A DNA stretch of 64,000 bases from Gammaproteobacteria bacterium (GCA_018820765.1 JAHJNN010000001.1:62001-126000), one strand, 5' to 3'. Counted from the stretch's first letter, positions 51,014 through 60,456 are shown. Notes: a model not told the origin generated them from the sequence alone. A program made the numbers and translations.

Positions 51014-54000
51014 TCCCTTGCATATCACCTATCCCGACCTGCCGGTCGCCGCGCGCCGCGACGACATCCTTGCCGCGCTTCAAGCCAACCGCGTGCTCAT
51101 CCTGTGCGGCGAGACCGGCTCGGGCAAGACCACGCAGATTCCCAAGATGTGCCTGGAGGCACGATTTGGGTCAGAGGCGGCTCGTCCGGGGAAGCTCATC
51201 GGCTGCACCCAGCCGCGCCGCATCGCCGCGCGCTCGGTGGCGGCGCGCATCGCGCAGGAGCTCGGCGGCGAGCTGGGCGGCATCGTCGGCTACAAGGTGC
51301 GCTTCACCGACAAGGTGCGCCATGACACCGCAATCAAGGTGATGACCGACGGCATCCTGCTGGCCGAGAGCCAGGGCGATCCGCTATTGAGCCGCTACGA
51401 CACCATCATCATCGACGAGGCGCACGAGCGCAGCCTCAACATCGATTTCCTGCTGGGTTATCTGAAAACCCTGGTGGAAAAGCGCAGCGACCTGCGCGTG
51501 GTCATCACCTCCGCCACCATCGACGCCGAGCGTTTTTCCAAGCACTTCAACGACGCGCCGGTGATCGAGGTGTCGGGACGCACCTACCCGGTGGAAATCC
51601 GCTGGCGGCCGATCGAGCGCGAGGAATCCCCCTCTCCCCAACCCTCCCCCCGTAGCGGGGGAGGGAGCAAACGTGATGCCCAAAGCGATATAACGGCCAT
51701 CCTCGACGCCACCGACGAACTGGCGCGCCTGGGTCCCGGCGACATCCTAGTGTTCCTGCCGGGCGAGCGCGAAATCCGCGACACCGCCGAGGCGCTGCGC
51801 AAACACCACCCGCCCGGCACCGAAATCCTGCCGCTGTTCTCCCGCCTGTCGGTCGCCGAGCAGGACGCGATCTTCAAGCCGACGAACGCGCTGCGACGCA
51901 TCGTGCTCGCCACCAACGTGGCGGAAACCTCGCTCACCGTGCCCGGCATCCGCTATGTGATCGACCCCGGCACCGCGCGGGTGAAGCGCTATTCGGCGCG
52001 CAACAAGGTCGAACAGCTGCTGATCGAGAAGGTGTCGCAGGCCTCGGCCAACCAGCGCGCCGGACGCTGTGGGCGGGTCGCGGACGGCGTCTGCATCCGC
52101 CTCTACGACGAGGCCGATTTCGGCAACCGCCCGCGCTTCACCGACCCCGAGCTGCTGCGCTCGTCTCTGGCCGGCGTCATCCTGCGCATGAAGTCGCTGG
52201 GCCTGGGCGACGTGGTGGGCTTTCCCTTCATCGACCCACCGAGTTCGCGTCTGGTGACCGACGGCTACCAGTTGCTGGCCGAACTGCACGCGCTGGATGA
52301 GCAGGGGCAGCTGACCAAGATCGGCACCAAACTTGCCAAGCTGCCGCTCGATCCGCGCATTGCTCGTATGTTATTGGCGGCGGAACAGCAGCGCTGCGTC
52401 AACGAGGTGTTGATCATCGCCAGCGCGCTGTCGGTGCAGGACCCGCGCGACCGTCCTATGGAGCGCGCGCAGGCGGCCGACGAGAAGCACAAGCTGTTCG
52501 CCGACGAGCGTTCCGACTTCATGGGCTGGCTGAAGCTGTGGCGCTGGTACGAGGAGCAGGTGCAGCACAAGAAAACCAACCGCCAGCTGCAGACGCTGTT
52601 GCAGGACCATTTCCTGTCGCCGCGGCGGATGCGCGAATGGCGCGACATCCACGGTCAGCTGCACGCGCAGGTCACCGAACTCGGCTTGCGCGAGAACGAG
52701 AAGGACGCCGGCTACGACACGATCCATCAAGCGCTCTTGACCGGTCTTTTGGGCAACATCGGGTTCAAGTCCGACGACGCCAAAGGCCGGCCCAAGCCGG
52801 GCGAAGGCAACTATCAGGGCGCGCGCGGCATCAAGCTGTCGATCCACCCCGGCTCGGCGCTGGCGAAGAAGGGACCGAAGTGGATCATGGCGGCCGAGTT
52901 GACCGATACCGGGCGGCTGCTCGCGCGCACCGTCGCCGAGGTGCGCCCGGAATGGATCGAGGCCGCGGGGCGTCATTTATTGACGCGCATGTTCATCGAG
53001 CCGCACTGGGAACAGGACGGTGCGCGCGTGGTGGCGTTCGAGCGCGTGAGCCTGTACGGCATCACCCTGGTGCCGCGGCGCAAGATCCACTACGGCCCGA
53101 TCGACCCGGTGCTGTCGCGCGAGCTGTTCATCCGCGGCGCGCTGGTGGCCGGCGAATACGACACGAAAGCGCCGTGGTTCGCGCACAACCGTGCGCTGAT
53201 CAAGGAAATCGAAGACCTCGAACACAAGGCGCGCAAATCCGGCGTGTGGCTGGACGAGGAACGCATCTTCCGCGTGTTCGACGCGCGCATTCCGGCCGAG
53301 CTCCACAACGGCGCGGCCTTCGAACAATGGCGCGCGGAAGCCGAAGCCGGCAACCCCAAAATCCTGTTCCTGCAGCGCGAGGACATCCTCGGCGAAGGAC
53401 TCGGCGCCGACCACACGCTGTTTCCCGAGACCATGCCGGTCGACGGCGTGGCGTGCAAGCTCAAGTATCGCTTCGAGCCCGGCCACGTGCTCGACGGCGT
53501 GACGGTGCACCTGCCGCTGTACCTGCTCAACCGCATCGAGCCGGCGCAGGTCGACTGGCTGGTGCCCGGCCTCATCCGCGAAAAGCTCACCCTGCTCTTG
53601 AAGTCGCTGCCCAAGGACCGCCGCCGTCCGCTGATTCCGCTGCCCGACACGGTGACGGCGTTTCTCTCGGTGGCGAAGCCGGGCGAGCAGACACTGACCG
53701 CGGCGCTGGCCGCCTACATCCGCAAGAAGACCGGCACCGACACCCATCCAGACGAGTGGAAGGGCGAGCTGCCGGCACACCTGCACATGAACCTCAGCGT
53801 GATCGACGACAGCGGGCAGGAGCTTGCCAGCGGACGCGATCTTGTTGCGCTGCGCCAGCAGCTGGGCGGCGCGGCGCGCATCACCTACGGCGGCGGCGCC
53901 GAGGACAGCGAGTTTGAGCGTACCGGCCTTGTCGAATGGAATTTCGGCGACCTGCCGGAACAGGTGAAATTCAAGCGCGGCGGGCGCGAGCTGATCGGCT

Positions 54001-54782
54001 ATCCGGCGCTGGTCGACAACGGCGAGAGCGTCGATCTGCGCCTGCTCGACGCCGCCGACGTGGCGGAGGCCGAGACCCGCCGCGGCGTGGTGCGCCTGCT
54101 GCGCATCGCGCTCGTCGCGCAGTTCAAGCAGCTCGACAAGGACCTGTCGCGCGAAACCGCGCTGGCAATGAAATACCGTGTGTTCGGCAGCGCCGAACAG
54201 CTGCGCGCGGCGCTGATCGATGCCATCGCCACGCGTGCGCTGCTGGGCGACGACGACACGCCGCGCGACGCAAAAACATTCGGAAAGCAGAAGGAGCGCG
54301 CCAAGCCCAGAATCACCGTGGTGAAGCAGGCGCTCCTGCGCGACGCGGCGGAGATTCTCGACCTGCACGCGCAGGTGGCGGCGCGCCTTGCCGCCAAGCC
54401 GCAGTTCACCGCCGCGATGCGCGACGAAACCGCGCACCTCGCCGCGCTGGTACCGGCCGACTTCATCACTGCCACGCCGTGGACGCACCTGAAAGACCTG
54501 CCGCGTTATTTGAGGGGCATCCTCAAGCGGCTGGAGAAGCTGCCCGCGTCCGAGCAGCGCGACTCGCGCGGCATGGCCGGCGTGCTGACGCTACAGAACA
54601 AGGTCCTGGCGCGGCGCGCGCAGGTGAAGGGCGCGGTGTCCGCGGTGCTCGACGATTTCCGCTGGCAGCTGGAGGAACTGCGGATTTCGCTCTTCGCCCA
54701 GGAACTCAAGACGCCGTTCCCGGTGTCGGTCAAACGGCTCGACAAGCTGTGGGACGAGCTTGCCAGACAGCCCCTGAATTGA
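50985..54782 (+). CDS. hrpA: ATP-dependent RNA helicase HrpA
   Basis: LCGETGSGKTTQIPKMCLEA; IIIDEAHERSLNIDFLLGYLK; ASANQRAGRCGRVADGVCIRLY; 1265 aa. Confidence 0.97.
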   Translation: MTPNTFRTSSPLHITYPDLPVAARRDDILAALQANRVLILCGETGSGKTTQIPKMCLEARFGSEAARPGKLIGCTQPRRIAARSVAARIAQELGGELGGIVGYKVRFTDKVRHDTAIKVMTDGILLAESQGDPLLSRYDTIIIDEAHERSLNIDFLLGYLKTLVEKRSDLRVVITSATIDAERFSKHFNDAPVIEVSGRTYPVEIRWRPIEREESPSPQPSPRSGGGSKRDAQSDITAILDATDELARLGPGDILVFLPGEREIRDTAEALRKHHPPGTEILPLFSRLSVAEQDAIFKPTNALRRIVLATNVAETSLTVPGIRYVIDPGTARVKRYSARNKVEQLLIEKVSQASANQRAGRCGRVADGVCIRLYDEADFGNRPRFTDPELLRSSLAGVILRMKSLGLGDVVGFPFIDPPSSRLVTDGYQLLAELHALDEQGQLTKIGTKLAKLPLDPRIARMLLAAEQQRCVNEVLIIASALSVQDPRDRPMERAQAADEKHKLFADERSDFMGWLKLWRWYEEQVQHKKTNRQLQTLLQDHFLSPRRMREWRDIHGQLHAQVTELGLRENEKDAGYDTIHQALLTGLLGNIGFKSDDAKGRPKPGEGNYQGARGIKLSIHPGSALAKKGPKWIMAAELTDTGRLLARTVAEVRPEWIEAAGRHLLTRMFIEPHWEQDGARVVAFERVSLYGITLVPRRKIHYGPIDPVLSRELFIRGALVAGEYDTKAPWFAHNRALIKEIEDLEHKARKSGVWLDEERIFRVFDARIPAELHNGAAFEQWRAEAEAGNPKILFLQREDILGEGLGADHTLFPETMPVDGVACKLKYRFEPGHVLDGVTVHLPLYLLNRIEPAQVDWLVPGLIREKLTLLLKSLPKDRRRPLIPLPDTVTAFLSVAKPGEQTLTAALAAYIRKKTGTDTHPDEWKGELPAHLHMNLSVIDDSGQELASGRDLVALRQQLGGAARITYGGGAEDSEFERTGLVEWNFGDLPEQVKFKRGGRELIGYPALVDNGESVDLRLLDAADVAEAETRRGVVRLLRIALVAQFKQLDKDLSRETALAMKYRVFGSAEQLRAALIDAIATRALLGDDDTPRDAKTFGKQKERAKPRITVVKQALLRDAAEILDLHAQVAARLAAKPQFTAAMRDETAHLAALVPADFITATPWTHLKDLPRYLRGILKRLEKLPASEQRDSRGMAGVLTLQNKVLARRAQVKGAVSAVLDDFRWQLEELRISLFAQELKTPFPVSVKRLDKLWDELARQPLN
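51628..51673 (+). repeat. Dispersed palindromic repeat, copy C, inside hrpA reading frame
   Basis: CCCCCTCTCCCCAACCCTCCCCCCGTAGCGGGGGAGGGAGCAAACG, encodes ..SPSPQPSPRSGGGSKR.. Confidence 0.85.
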
Positions 54783-54788
54783 GTAGGG

Positions 54789-54972
54789 TTGGAACCCGGA
54801 TAATTCATTAGGGTGCGAGATGATGGCGAGCGGATTTGCGAGGCAGTTTTGTTGCTTGGGAGAAGTCCATGGTCGTTCCATGGACGCCGAGCAAGCGGCG
54901 AAAATGACCGCAAAGCCGCCGCCAGCACTCGCACAGGCGCGCAGCGCCGCCTAATGGATTACCCGGGTTCAA
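54789..54972. repeat. MITE/ERIC-like long hairpin element with about 24-bp terminal inverted repeats
   Basis: TTGGAACCCGGATAATTCATTAGGGTGCGAG ... CTCGCAC...CCTAATGGATTACCCGGGTTCAA; central GTCCATGGTCGTTCCATGGAC. Confidence 0.85.
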
Positions 54973-54973
54973 T

Positions 54974-55555
54974 ATGAGCGAGCGCGTCTTCAATCTGCCG
55001 AACGTCATTTCCCTGCTGCGGGTCGCGGCGGTGCCGGTCGTCGCCTGGCTGATCCTGCAGCAGCGCTGGGAGGCGGCCTGCTGGCTGTTCCTCGCCGCCG
55101 CGGTGTCGGACGGCATCGACGGCCTGCTGGCGCGCTGGCTGAATCAGCTGACGCAACTGGGCGCCGCGCTCGACACCGTCGCCGACAAGGCCCTGGGCTT
55201 GGTGACGCTGGTGATGCTGACGCAGGCGCACGCGATCCCGCTGTGGGTGACGCTGGCGATCCTGCTGCGCGACAGCGTCATTGTGCTGGGTGCGCTGAGC
55301 TACCGCGGGCTGGCCGGGCATCTGGAAATTCATCCCACCTGGCTCGGCAAGACGCACATGTTTGCCGAGTTCACCCTGCTGGCGCTGGTGCTGGGCGGGC
55401 TCGCCGGGCTGCTGGCGCTGGACGACTGGCGGCAGCCCCTGTTCGTGACGGTGTTCGCCATCGCCGTGGTGTCCGGCGTGCAGTACGTGTGGATCTGGGG
55501 CGCCAAGGCCCGGCGCGAGCGGGCCGACCCGAGCCGCTCGGACGCGCTTCACTGA
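54974..55555 (+). CDS. CDP-alcohol phosphatidyltransferase (PgsA-like)
   Basis: NLPNVISLLRVAAVPVVAWLI; SDGIDGLLARWLNQLTQLGAALDTVADK (D-G-x2-A-R-x8-G-x3-D-x3-D motif). Confidence 0.92.
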   Translation: MSERVFNLPNVISLLRVAAVPVVAWLILQQRWEAACWLFLAAAVSDGIDGLLARWLNQLTQLGAALDTVADKALGLVTLVMLTQAHAIPLWVTLAILLRDSVIVLGALSYRGLAGHLEIHPTWLGKTHMFAEFTLLALVLGGLAGLLALDDWRQPLFVTVFAIAVVSGVQYVWIWGAKARRERADPSRSDALH

Positions 55556-56763
55556 AACGGCAGGTGTTGCTGGCGCGCTGATTCGCAGCCGGTTTTGACC
55601 CGGTACATGGCGGCGTCGGCGGCTCGAATCAGGGCATCCTCGTCGGTGCCGTCGTTGGGGTACAGCGCATGGCCGACGCTCGCCTCGATTTTTACGTTGA
55701 ATCCGTAGAATTTCGTGTCCGCATTGACCGCCTGCTCGATCTTGTGGGCGGCGGCGAGGCAGTCCTCACGCCCTTGCACTTCTTCCAGCAGCACCACGAA
55801 CTCGTCGCCGCCCAGACGCGCCGCCGAATCGGAGTCGCGAATGCTGGAGGTCAGCCGTTTCGCCACCTCGGTCAGCACGGCGTCGCCGACATGGTGGCCA
55901 TGGCGGTCGTTGATGTCCTTGAAGCGATCCAGGTCCACATACAGGACGCCCACCTTGCCGCCGTAGCGATGGGCGTGGCGGACCGCCTGATGCAGGCGGT
56001 CGTAAAACAGCCGCCGGTTGGCCAGGCCGGTGAGCGGATCATGCGTGGCTTCTTCGCGCAGCGCCGCGCGCGAGCGTTCGAGTTCCCCCATCTGCTCCAG
56101 GATCAGCTGTGACCTCAGCCTCGCTTTGCGCAGCGTGCGCCAGGCGATCAGCAGTGCCAGGGCAATCGCTGCGATGCTGAATGCCAGCGTGTATGAAAAG
56201 GTGCGCCGGTAAGACTGCTTCACCCGTTGCAGGGCGTTCAGGTTGGCCTGCTGATACAGCGCGCGCATGTCGGCCAGTTGCTGGTTGAAAGCCTCCTTGT
56301 TGGGGATGGCTTGCTGACGCAATACCCGGTAGGCGTCGGGACCGCGGTCCGCGTTGATCAGGTCGACTACCTGTTCCTGGATCGCTTCGATTTCGTTGAC
56401 CAGGCGGGTCTGGGCATCGAAGCTGCGTTGCTCGTCCGGGGTAAACCCCATCTGGCGCAGGGCGTTGCGCCCGCTCCCGACCAGGAAACCTGCGCGGTTG
56501 AACTCCATGAAATAGGCATCGCGCTCGAACGGATCCCCGGCCAGCACCATGCGGAACAGGCTGTCGGTGCGGAGGTGCGAAGCCACCTGGGTTTGCGTGA
56601 TGAGGTCGATCTTGCGGTTGTGGGTTTCGACCACCGTGGTCATCTGGGTGTTCAAGGCTCGCAGTTGCAGCAGGCTGTTCAATACTAGCCCGCAAATCAG
56701 GGCGATCAGCACGACGAAGGCCATGCTGATGGTGAGAGAGATTCCACGCTGCTGTAGTGGCAT
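55549..56763 (-). CDS. Membrane-bound diguanylate cyclase (GGDEF)
   Basis: Two TM segments; DPLTGLANRRLFYDRLHQAVRHAHRYGGKVGVLYVDLDRFKDINDRHGH...ARLGGDEFVVLLEEV. Confidence 0.93.
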   Translation of the reverse strand: MPLQQRGISLTISMAFVVLIALICGLVLNSLLQLRALNTQMTTVVETHNRKIDLITQTQVASHLRTDSLFRMVLAGDPFERDAYFMEFNRAGFLVGSGRNALRQMGFTPDEQRSFDAQTRLVNEIEAIQEQVVDLINADRGPDAYRVLRQQAIPNKEAFNQQLADMRALYQQANLNALQRVKQSYRRTFSYTLAFSIAAIALALLIAWRTLRKARLRSQLILEQMGELERSRAALREEATHDPLTGLANRRLFYDRLHQAVRHAHRYGGKVGVLYVDLDRFKDINDRHGHHVGDAVLTEVAKRLTSSIRDSDSAARLGGDEFVVLLEEVQGREDCLAAAHKIEQAVNADTKFYGFNVKIEASVGHALYPNDGTDEDALIRAADAAMYRVKTGCESARQQHLPFQ

Positions 56764-56801
56764 GAGCGCTTTTGATCAGGTCATATTCTGTATGTAGTCC
56801 A

Positions 56802-57341
56802 TTATTGGCCGGCTCGCAGGGACCGCAGGGCGCCGGCCACCTCCTGCGCGTGGCGCGCCGGGTCGACCTTGTCGAAACGCGCGGCAATGCGGCCGTCCGG
56901 CGCGATGATGAAGGTATGGCGGCGCGCAAACCGCGCAACCCCCAGATTCAACAGGCTGCCGTAGGCCGCCGCCGCCTTGCCGCCGGGGTCCGACAGCAGC
57001 GGAAACGGCAATGTATATTTGCGGGCGAAATCGGCATGCGATTCCGTGTCGTCGACACTGACCCCCGCCACCGCCGCACCGAGGTCGCCCAGCAGTCCGA
57101 TGTCGTCGCGGAAACGGCAGGCTTCCCGGGCGCAACCCGGCGTGTCGTCCCTGGGGTAGAAGTACAGCACCAGCCAGCGCCCGGCGTAATCGCCCAGGCG
57201 ATGAATCCGGCCGTTCTGGTCCGCCAGTTCAAACTCCGGTGCGGCGCTTCCCTCCGGCCGTTGCGCGCCCGGCCGCAGCATCCACAGGACCGCACTTGCC
57301 ACCAGCAGCAGCCCCGCCACTCCGCCCAGTATCAGTTTCAT
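56802..57341 (-). CDS. Membrane-anchored peroxiredoxin (Bcp/AhpC-TSA family)
   Basis: FELADQNGRIHRLGDYAGRWLVLYFYPRDDTPGCAREACRFRDD. Confidence 0.92.
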   Translation of the reverse strand: MKLILGGVAGLLLVASAVLWMLRPGAQRPEGSAAPEFELADQNGRIHRLGDYAGRWLVLYFYPRDDTPGCAREACRFRDDIGLLGDLGAAVAGVSVDDTESHADFARKYTLPFPLLSDPGGKAAAAYGSLLNLGVARFARRHTFIIAPDGRIAARFDKVDPARHAQEVAGALRSLRAGQ

Positions 57342-57418
57342 AGACTCTCCTCTCGCGCATCATAGCGGCCCCGGCGCGGCTCGGTAATCCATGCGGGATT
57401 CGGTACAATGCGCGCCAC

Positions 57419-57494
57419 GCCCCGGTAGCTCAGTGGATAGAGCAACCCCCTCCTAAGGGGTAGGTCGGACGTTCGATTCGTCTTCGGGGCGCCA
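57419..57494 (+). tRNA. tRNA-Arg (anticodon CCT)
   Basis: GCCCCGGTAGCTCAGTGGATAGAGCAACCCCCTCCTAAGGGGTAGGTCGGACGTTCGATTCGTCTTCGGGGCGCCA; cloverleaf arms pair, encoded CCA. Confidence 0.95.
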
Positions 57495-57591
57495 GTAAAC
57501 ACAAGGGATACAAGGGGTTTTGCCGGTTCCCGCTGCGGGCTCGTCAGATTTGAAAAATCGCTAAAAAATCGCGCGGCGTTGAGGAGGTCAT

Positions 57592-58392
57592 ATGGAACGT
57601 GTCCCGCCATTTAACGCTCAGGAACTTGCCTCGCTTGCCAAGGCACTTGGAAACACTGCCGACGGTTTGACCGGCCCGCAGATCGAACACCTCTTGGCGC
57701 AGTGTGGTATTCCAGATGTGCATCCAGAATTGACCAAGTGGAAAAGGCTATACAACGCCTTTGCTGCATTTCAGAACAAAAAAGATTTTGGCAATCACGT
57801 TGTGGTTTTCATCAAACGGGCGATGGCCCCCGTCCAATTCACTGACGATCCTGCGCGCTTCGATAGATGGAGAGATCGACTCAATCCAATTCTTGCGTTC
57901 TCAAGCATGTCAGTCGGTAACGATGGGCAAGTTCGATGGGTCAAGCCAGCGTCAAATCTCGATGAAGCTATTGCACGCGCAAACCGATTGCAGCACCTTC
58001 TTGAAAATCGCGGTGTACACGCCGATGTATTGACGTACTGCAAGGCAGAGTGGCTTCAGGAAAATTACTTTCACGCCGTATTTGAGGCAACCAAGAGCAT
58101 TGCCGGAAAAATACGCGCACTTACTGGACACCCTGGAGATGGTGCCCCATTGATACAAGCAACTCTCGGTGGCGAGAATCCACAGCTTGCGATCAATGCC
58201 TTGAAAACAGCAAGCGACAGGAGCGAACAGTCTGGTTTTGTAAACTTACTCATTGGTATATTTGGCACCGTTCGCAATCCATTGGCACACAATCCTAAGA
58301 TAGATTGGGCCATGAACGAGCAAGATGCTTTGGACATCCTAACGCTTGTGTCGCTGGTGCATCGTAAGCTCGATCAATGCATCCGACCATAA
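57592..58392 (+). CDS. TIGR02391/Abi-like hypothetical protein with HEPN-type R-x4-H motif
   Basis: FGTVRNPLAHNPKIDWAMNEQDALDILTLVSLVHRKLD near C-terminus. Confidence 0.75.
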   Translation: MERVPPFNAQELASLAKALGNTADGLTGPQIEHLLAQCGIPDVHPELTKWKRLYNAFAAFQNKKDFGNHVVVFIKRAMAPVQFTDDPARFDRWRDRLNPILAFSSMSVGNDGQVRWVKPASNLDEAIARANRLQHLLENRGVHADVLTYCKAEWLQENYFHAVFEATKSIAGKIRALTGHPGDGAPLIQATLGGENPQLAINALKTASDRSEQSGFVNLLIGIFGTVRNPLAHNPKIDWAMNEQDALDILTLVSLVHRKLDQCIRP

Positions 58393-58463
58393 TGCAGCTC
58401 AGCACCGCGCTTCACTTTTCGCCGCTACCGCTGCGAGTTCTACTAGATTTAATTCGACGTCAT

Positions 58464-58485
58464 AACCGGTTTGCAAGCCGGTTTT
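58464..58485 (+). terminator. Candidate terminator between convergent HEPN genes
   Basis: AACCGGTTTGCAAGCCGGTTTT. Confidence 0.55.
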
Positions 58486-58591
58486 CACTTAGTGGCGTGT
58501 TCAGCATGGCACTTCAACTCCTTCTCCACCTAAGGTATGAACTCGCCGTGCTTGAGTGAAGCCTTGGCATGACTTTCGCCCTGTAAGTGCA

Positions 58592-59272
58592 TCAGGGCGC
58601 GACCCGAACCATAAATCCCATCACACCAGAAAGAAGCTGCTTGACCTGCTCTGCCGTGTAATGGCCGTATTTACCGTGAGCAGCGTCATTTCTGAGGCCA
58701 AGCCAAGCGGTAATTTGTTTTTGATCAATGGAGGTGTAAACGGATTTCTTTGCGAGTTCAGCATTAAGACGGTCTGCCTTGCGCGGAACAAGCTGTCCGT
58801 CCTTTTCGTCGTTGAGGTCAACGGAGTGCCTGTGGCAGAGTTGACGCAGATGTTCCTCAAGCACTGAACCAATCATGACAGCAGCGGCATCTTTAAAGCC
58901 TTGTTCCAGCAGGTGTTCCGCCATATCAAGAAAGTCAGAGAAGAGCTCCGCGGCAACCAGCCCCTTAACCGTGAAGAGCCATCCGCCGGCAATTTCAGAA
59001 CGAATAGCCCGGAGTATCGAAAGCCCTCGTTCTGCGTCGCCAGCGTATGAGGATTTTGTCCTGTCAAGGAACTGCTTGAAATGGGAGTGATCACTCCCAT
59101 ACACGCGATCAATGAACGACAAGGCCGCAGCGCGGAAACCGGCCATTGGGGCAGACTTGACGTGGGCGAAGGTCTGGCCGCCCAAGCCACCTTGGGTGTA
59201 TCTCGTTGCAAGCACCTGCTCGCCGAGTTCGATGATCTGGTCGATGCGCGTTACGAGATCAGTCAGTGTCAT
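58592..59272 (-). CDS. Hypothetical protein with HEPN-type R-x4-H motif
   Basis: MTLTDLVTRIDQIIELGEQVL...MIGSVLEEHLRQLCHRH...ITAWLGLRNDAAHGKYGHYTAEQVKQLLSGV; ATG at 59272 (upstream extension in track judged non-coding). Confidence 0.75.
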   Translation of the reverse strand: MTLTDLVTRIDQIIELGEQVLATRYTQGGLGGQTFAHVKSAPMAGFRAAALSFIDRVYGSDHSHFKQFLDRTKSSYAGDAERGLSILRAIRSEIAGGWLFTVKGLVAAELFSDFLDMAEHLLEQGFKDAAAVMIGSVLEEHLRQLCHRHSVDLNDEKDGQLVPRKADRLNAELAKKSVYTSIDQKQITAWLGLRNDAAHGKYGHYTAEQVKQLLSGVMGFMVRVAP

Positions 59273-59585
59273 TTGGTGGGTCGATATTGTTGGAAAGCCG
59301 GGTTCATGAATCCTAACAGTACGACGGCGAATATATAAAGGGATAAGACTGTGGATAGGTGGGTCGCCAAGGCACCTGGGAGCGAGAGCCTGTCGTGGGT
59401 AGCTGCCCCGTACTGAGAACGGAAACCGCGCGCCCTGCTGCACCCAGCTGCGCAAGTTCGCCGACGTTGAGGATGAATTTGGCATCCACTTTTCACAAAT
59501 TTTAGGCGAGCGCGGGCCCCGACTGGATGAAACGCTTCATGCGCACCCCAGCCGCTAGTTCAACTAACGGGTTTATGGAATGCGG

Positions 59586-59693
59586 TTACTTGCGCTTGCG
59601 AGGTTTCTTGAGAAGTTCGACAAGCTTCCAAACCGCACGGATGAAATCCGCGATATCGGTCAGTAGCTCGATGTACGATTTGAAATCGTCCAC
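59586..59693 (-). CDS. Candidate 35-aa amphipathic cationic small protein
   Basis: GTG start with GGAG 5 nt upstream; VDDFKSYIELLTDIADFIRAVWKLVELLKKPRKRK*. Confidence 0.4.
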   Translation of the reverse strand: MDDFKSYIELLTDIADFIRAVWKLVELLKKPRKRK

Positions 59694-59756
59694 GTGAACT
59701 CCAGCTGAAAAAGAGAACGAGGGGGTGCTGCAAGCGAATGGGCCTCCCAAAAGAAA

Positions 59757-59804
59757 AGCCCGCTCAAGGCGGGCAATAAAAAAGCCGCTCGAAGTGAGCG
59801 GCTT
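59757..59804 (-). terminator. Tandem rho-independent terminators of the right-end operon
   Basis: Minus strand AAGCCGCTCACTTCGAGCGGCTTTTTTATTGCCCGCCTTGAGCGGGCTTTTCTTTT. Confidence 0.85.
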
Positions 59805-59851
59805 ACGTTTGTTCAGGGCGCAACTTGCCCCATTGAGATAAATACTACCAG

Positions 59852-60421
59852 CTAATTCAGCCCGTAATACGAAATCAGCGCCCCCAGTTCCAGGTCGCTG
59901 AAGGGATTGCCATAAGCGGTGCTCCCGTTTCCGCGCACACCGATGATGAGGCGTGCAGCAAACTCTTCCCTGGGCATTTTCCTGCTCTGCTCGAACAGGT
60001 TGAGTGCCGGAAGTTTTGCGTCGGCGTTGGACGCATCGTGGCAACCTGCGCATCTCTCGCGATGAATCGCCGCCCCAAGGCGCAATCGCTCCGGTGAAGG
60101 CGTGGCGAGCGACAGGGTGTGAAGATCCAGTGGGTGACGCCGGCTCAGGACAGCCAATTCCCGCTCCAGCGTGCGCCAGTCTTCCTTCGCTAGTGCCGCT
60201 CGCAGCGGCGGGACCGCGGCGGCATCTCCGCCAGCGCGCCGCAACAGTAGCGGCAGGGAGGACAGATCGCCCGTTACCCGGGCGCGCAGCCCCTCCCGCC
60301 TTTGCAAAGTCTCACCCTTGCCTGCAAGCAACCGCACGTCCCCCGACATCACCGCCAATCCGGCGGCCAATCGGCGCGCATCCTCGCCCTGGGCTATGGC
60401 GCCGCCCGAGAGCGTTGCCAT
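59852..60421 (-). CDS. c-type cytochrome (start uncertain, may be upstream non-ATG)
   Basis: HRERCAGCHDASNADAKLPALNLFEQSRKMPREEFAARLIIGVRGNGSTAYGNPFSDLELGALISYY. Confidence 0.8.
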   Translation of the reverse strand: MATLSGGAIAQGEDARRLAAGLAVMSGDVRLLAGKGETLQRREGLRARVTGDLSSLPLLLRRAGGDAAAVPPLRAALAKEDWRTLERELAVLSRRHPLDLHTLSLATPSPERLRLGAAIHRERCAGCHDASNADAKLPALNLFEQSRKMPREEFAARLIIGVRGNGSTAYGNPFSDLELGALISYYGLN

Positions 60422-60456
60422 GACCAGCCAAACGAGGAAACGATACTTCAGCTTGT

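Noticed and set aside
57338-57610. ORF on the minus strand containing LPLRRGLLYPLSYRG
   Set aside because: Antisense of tRNA-Arg, a familiar spurious ORF.
58377-58559. 60-aa plus-strand ORF after the first HEPN gene
   Set aside because: Overlaps a hairpin terminator and has no recognisable start signal.
57419-59580. Integrated element at tRNA-Arg with att repeats
   Set aside because: No integrase and no downstream copy of the tRNA 3' end found by eye; only a possible island.
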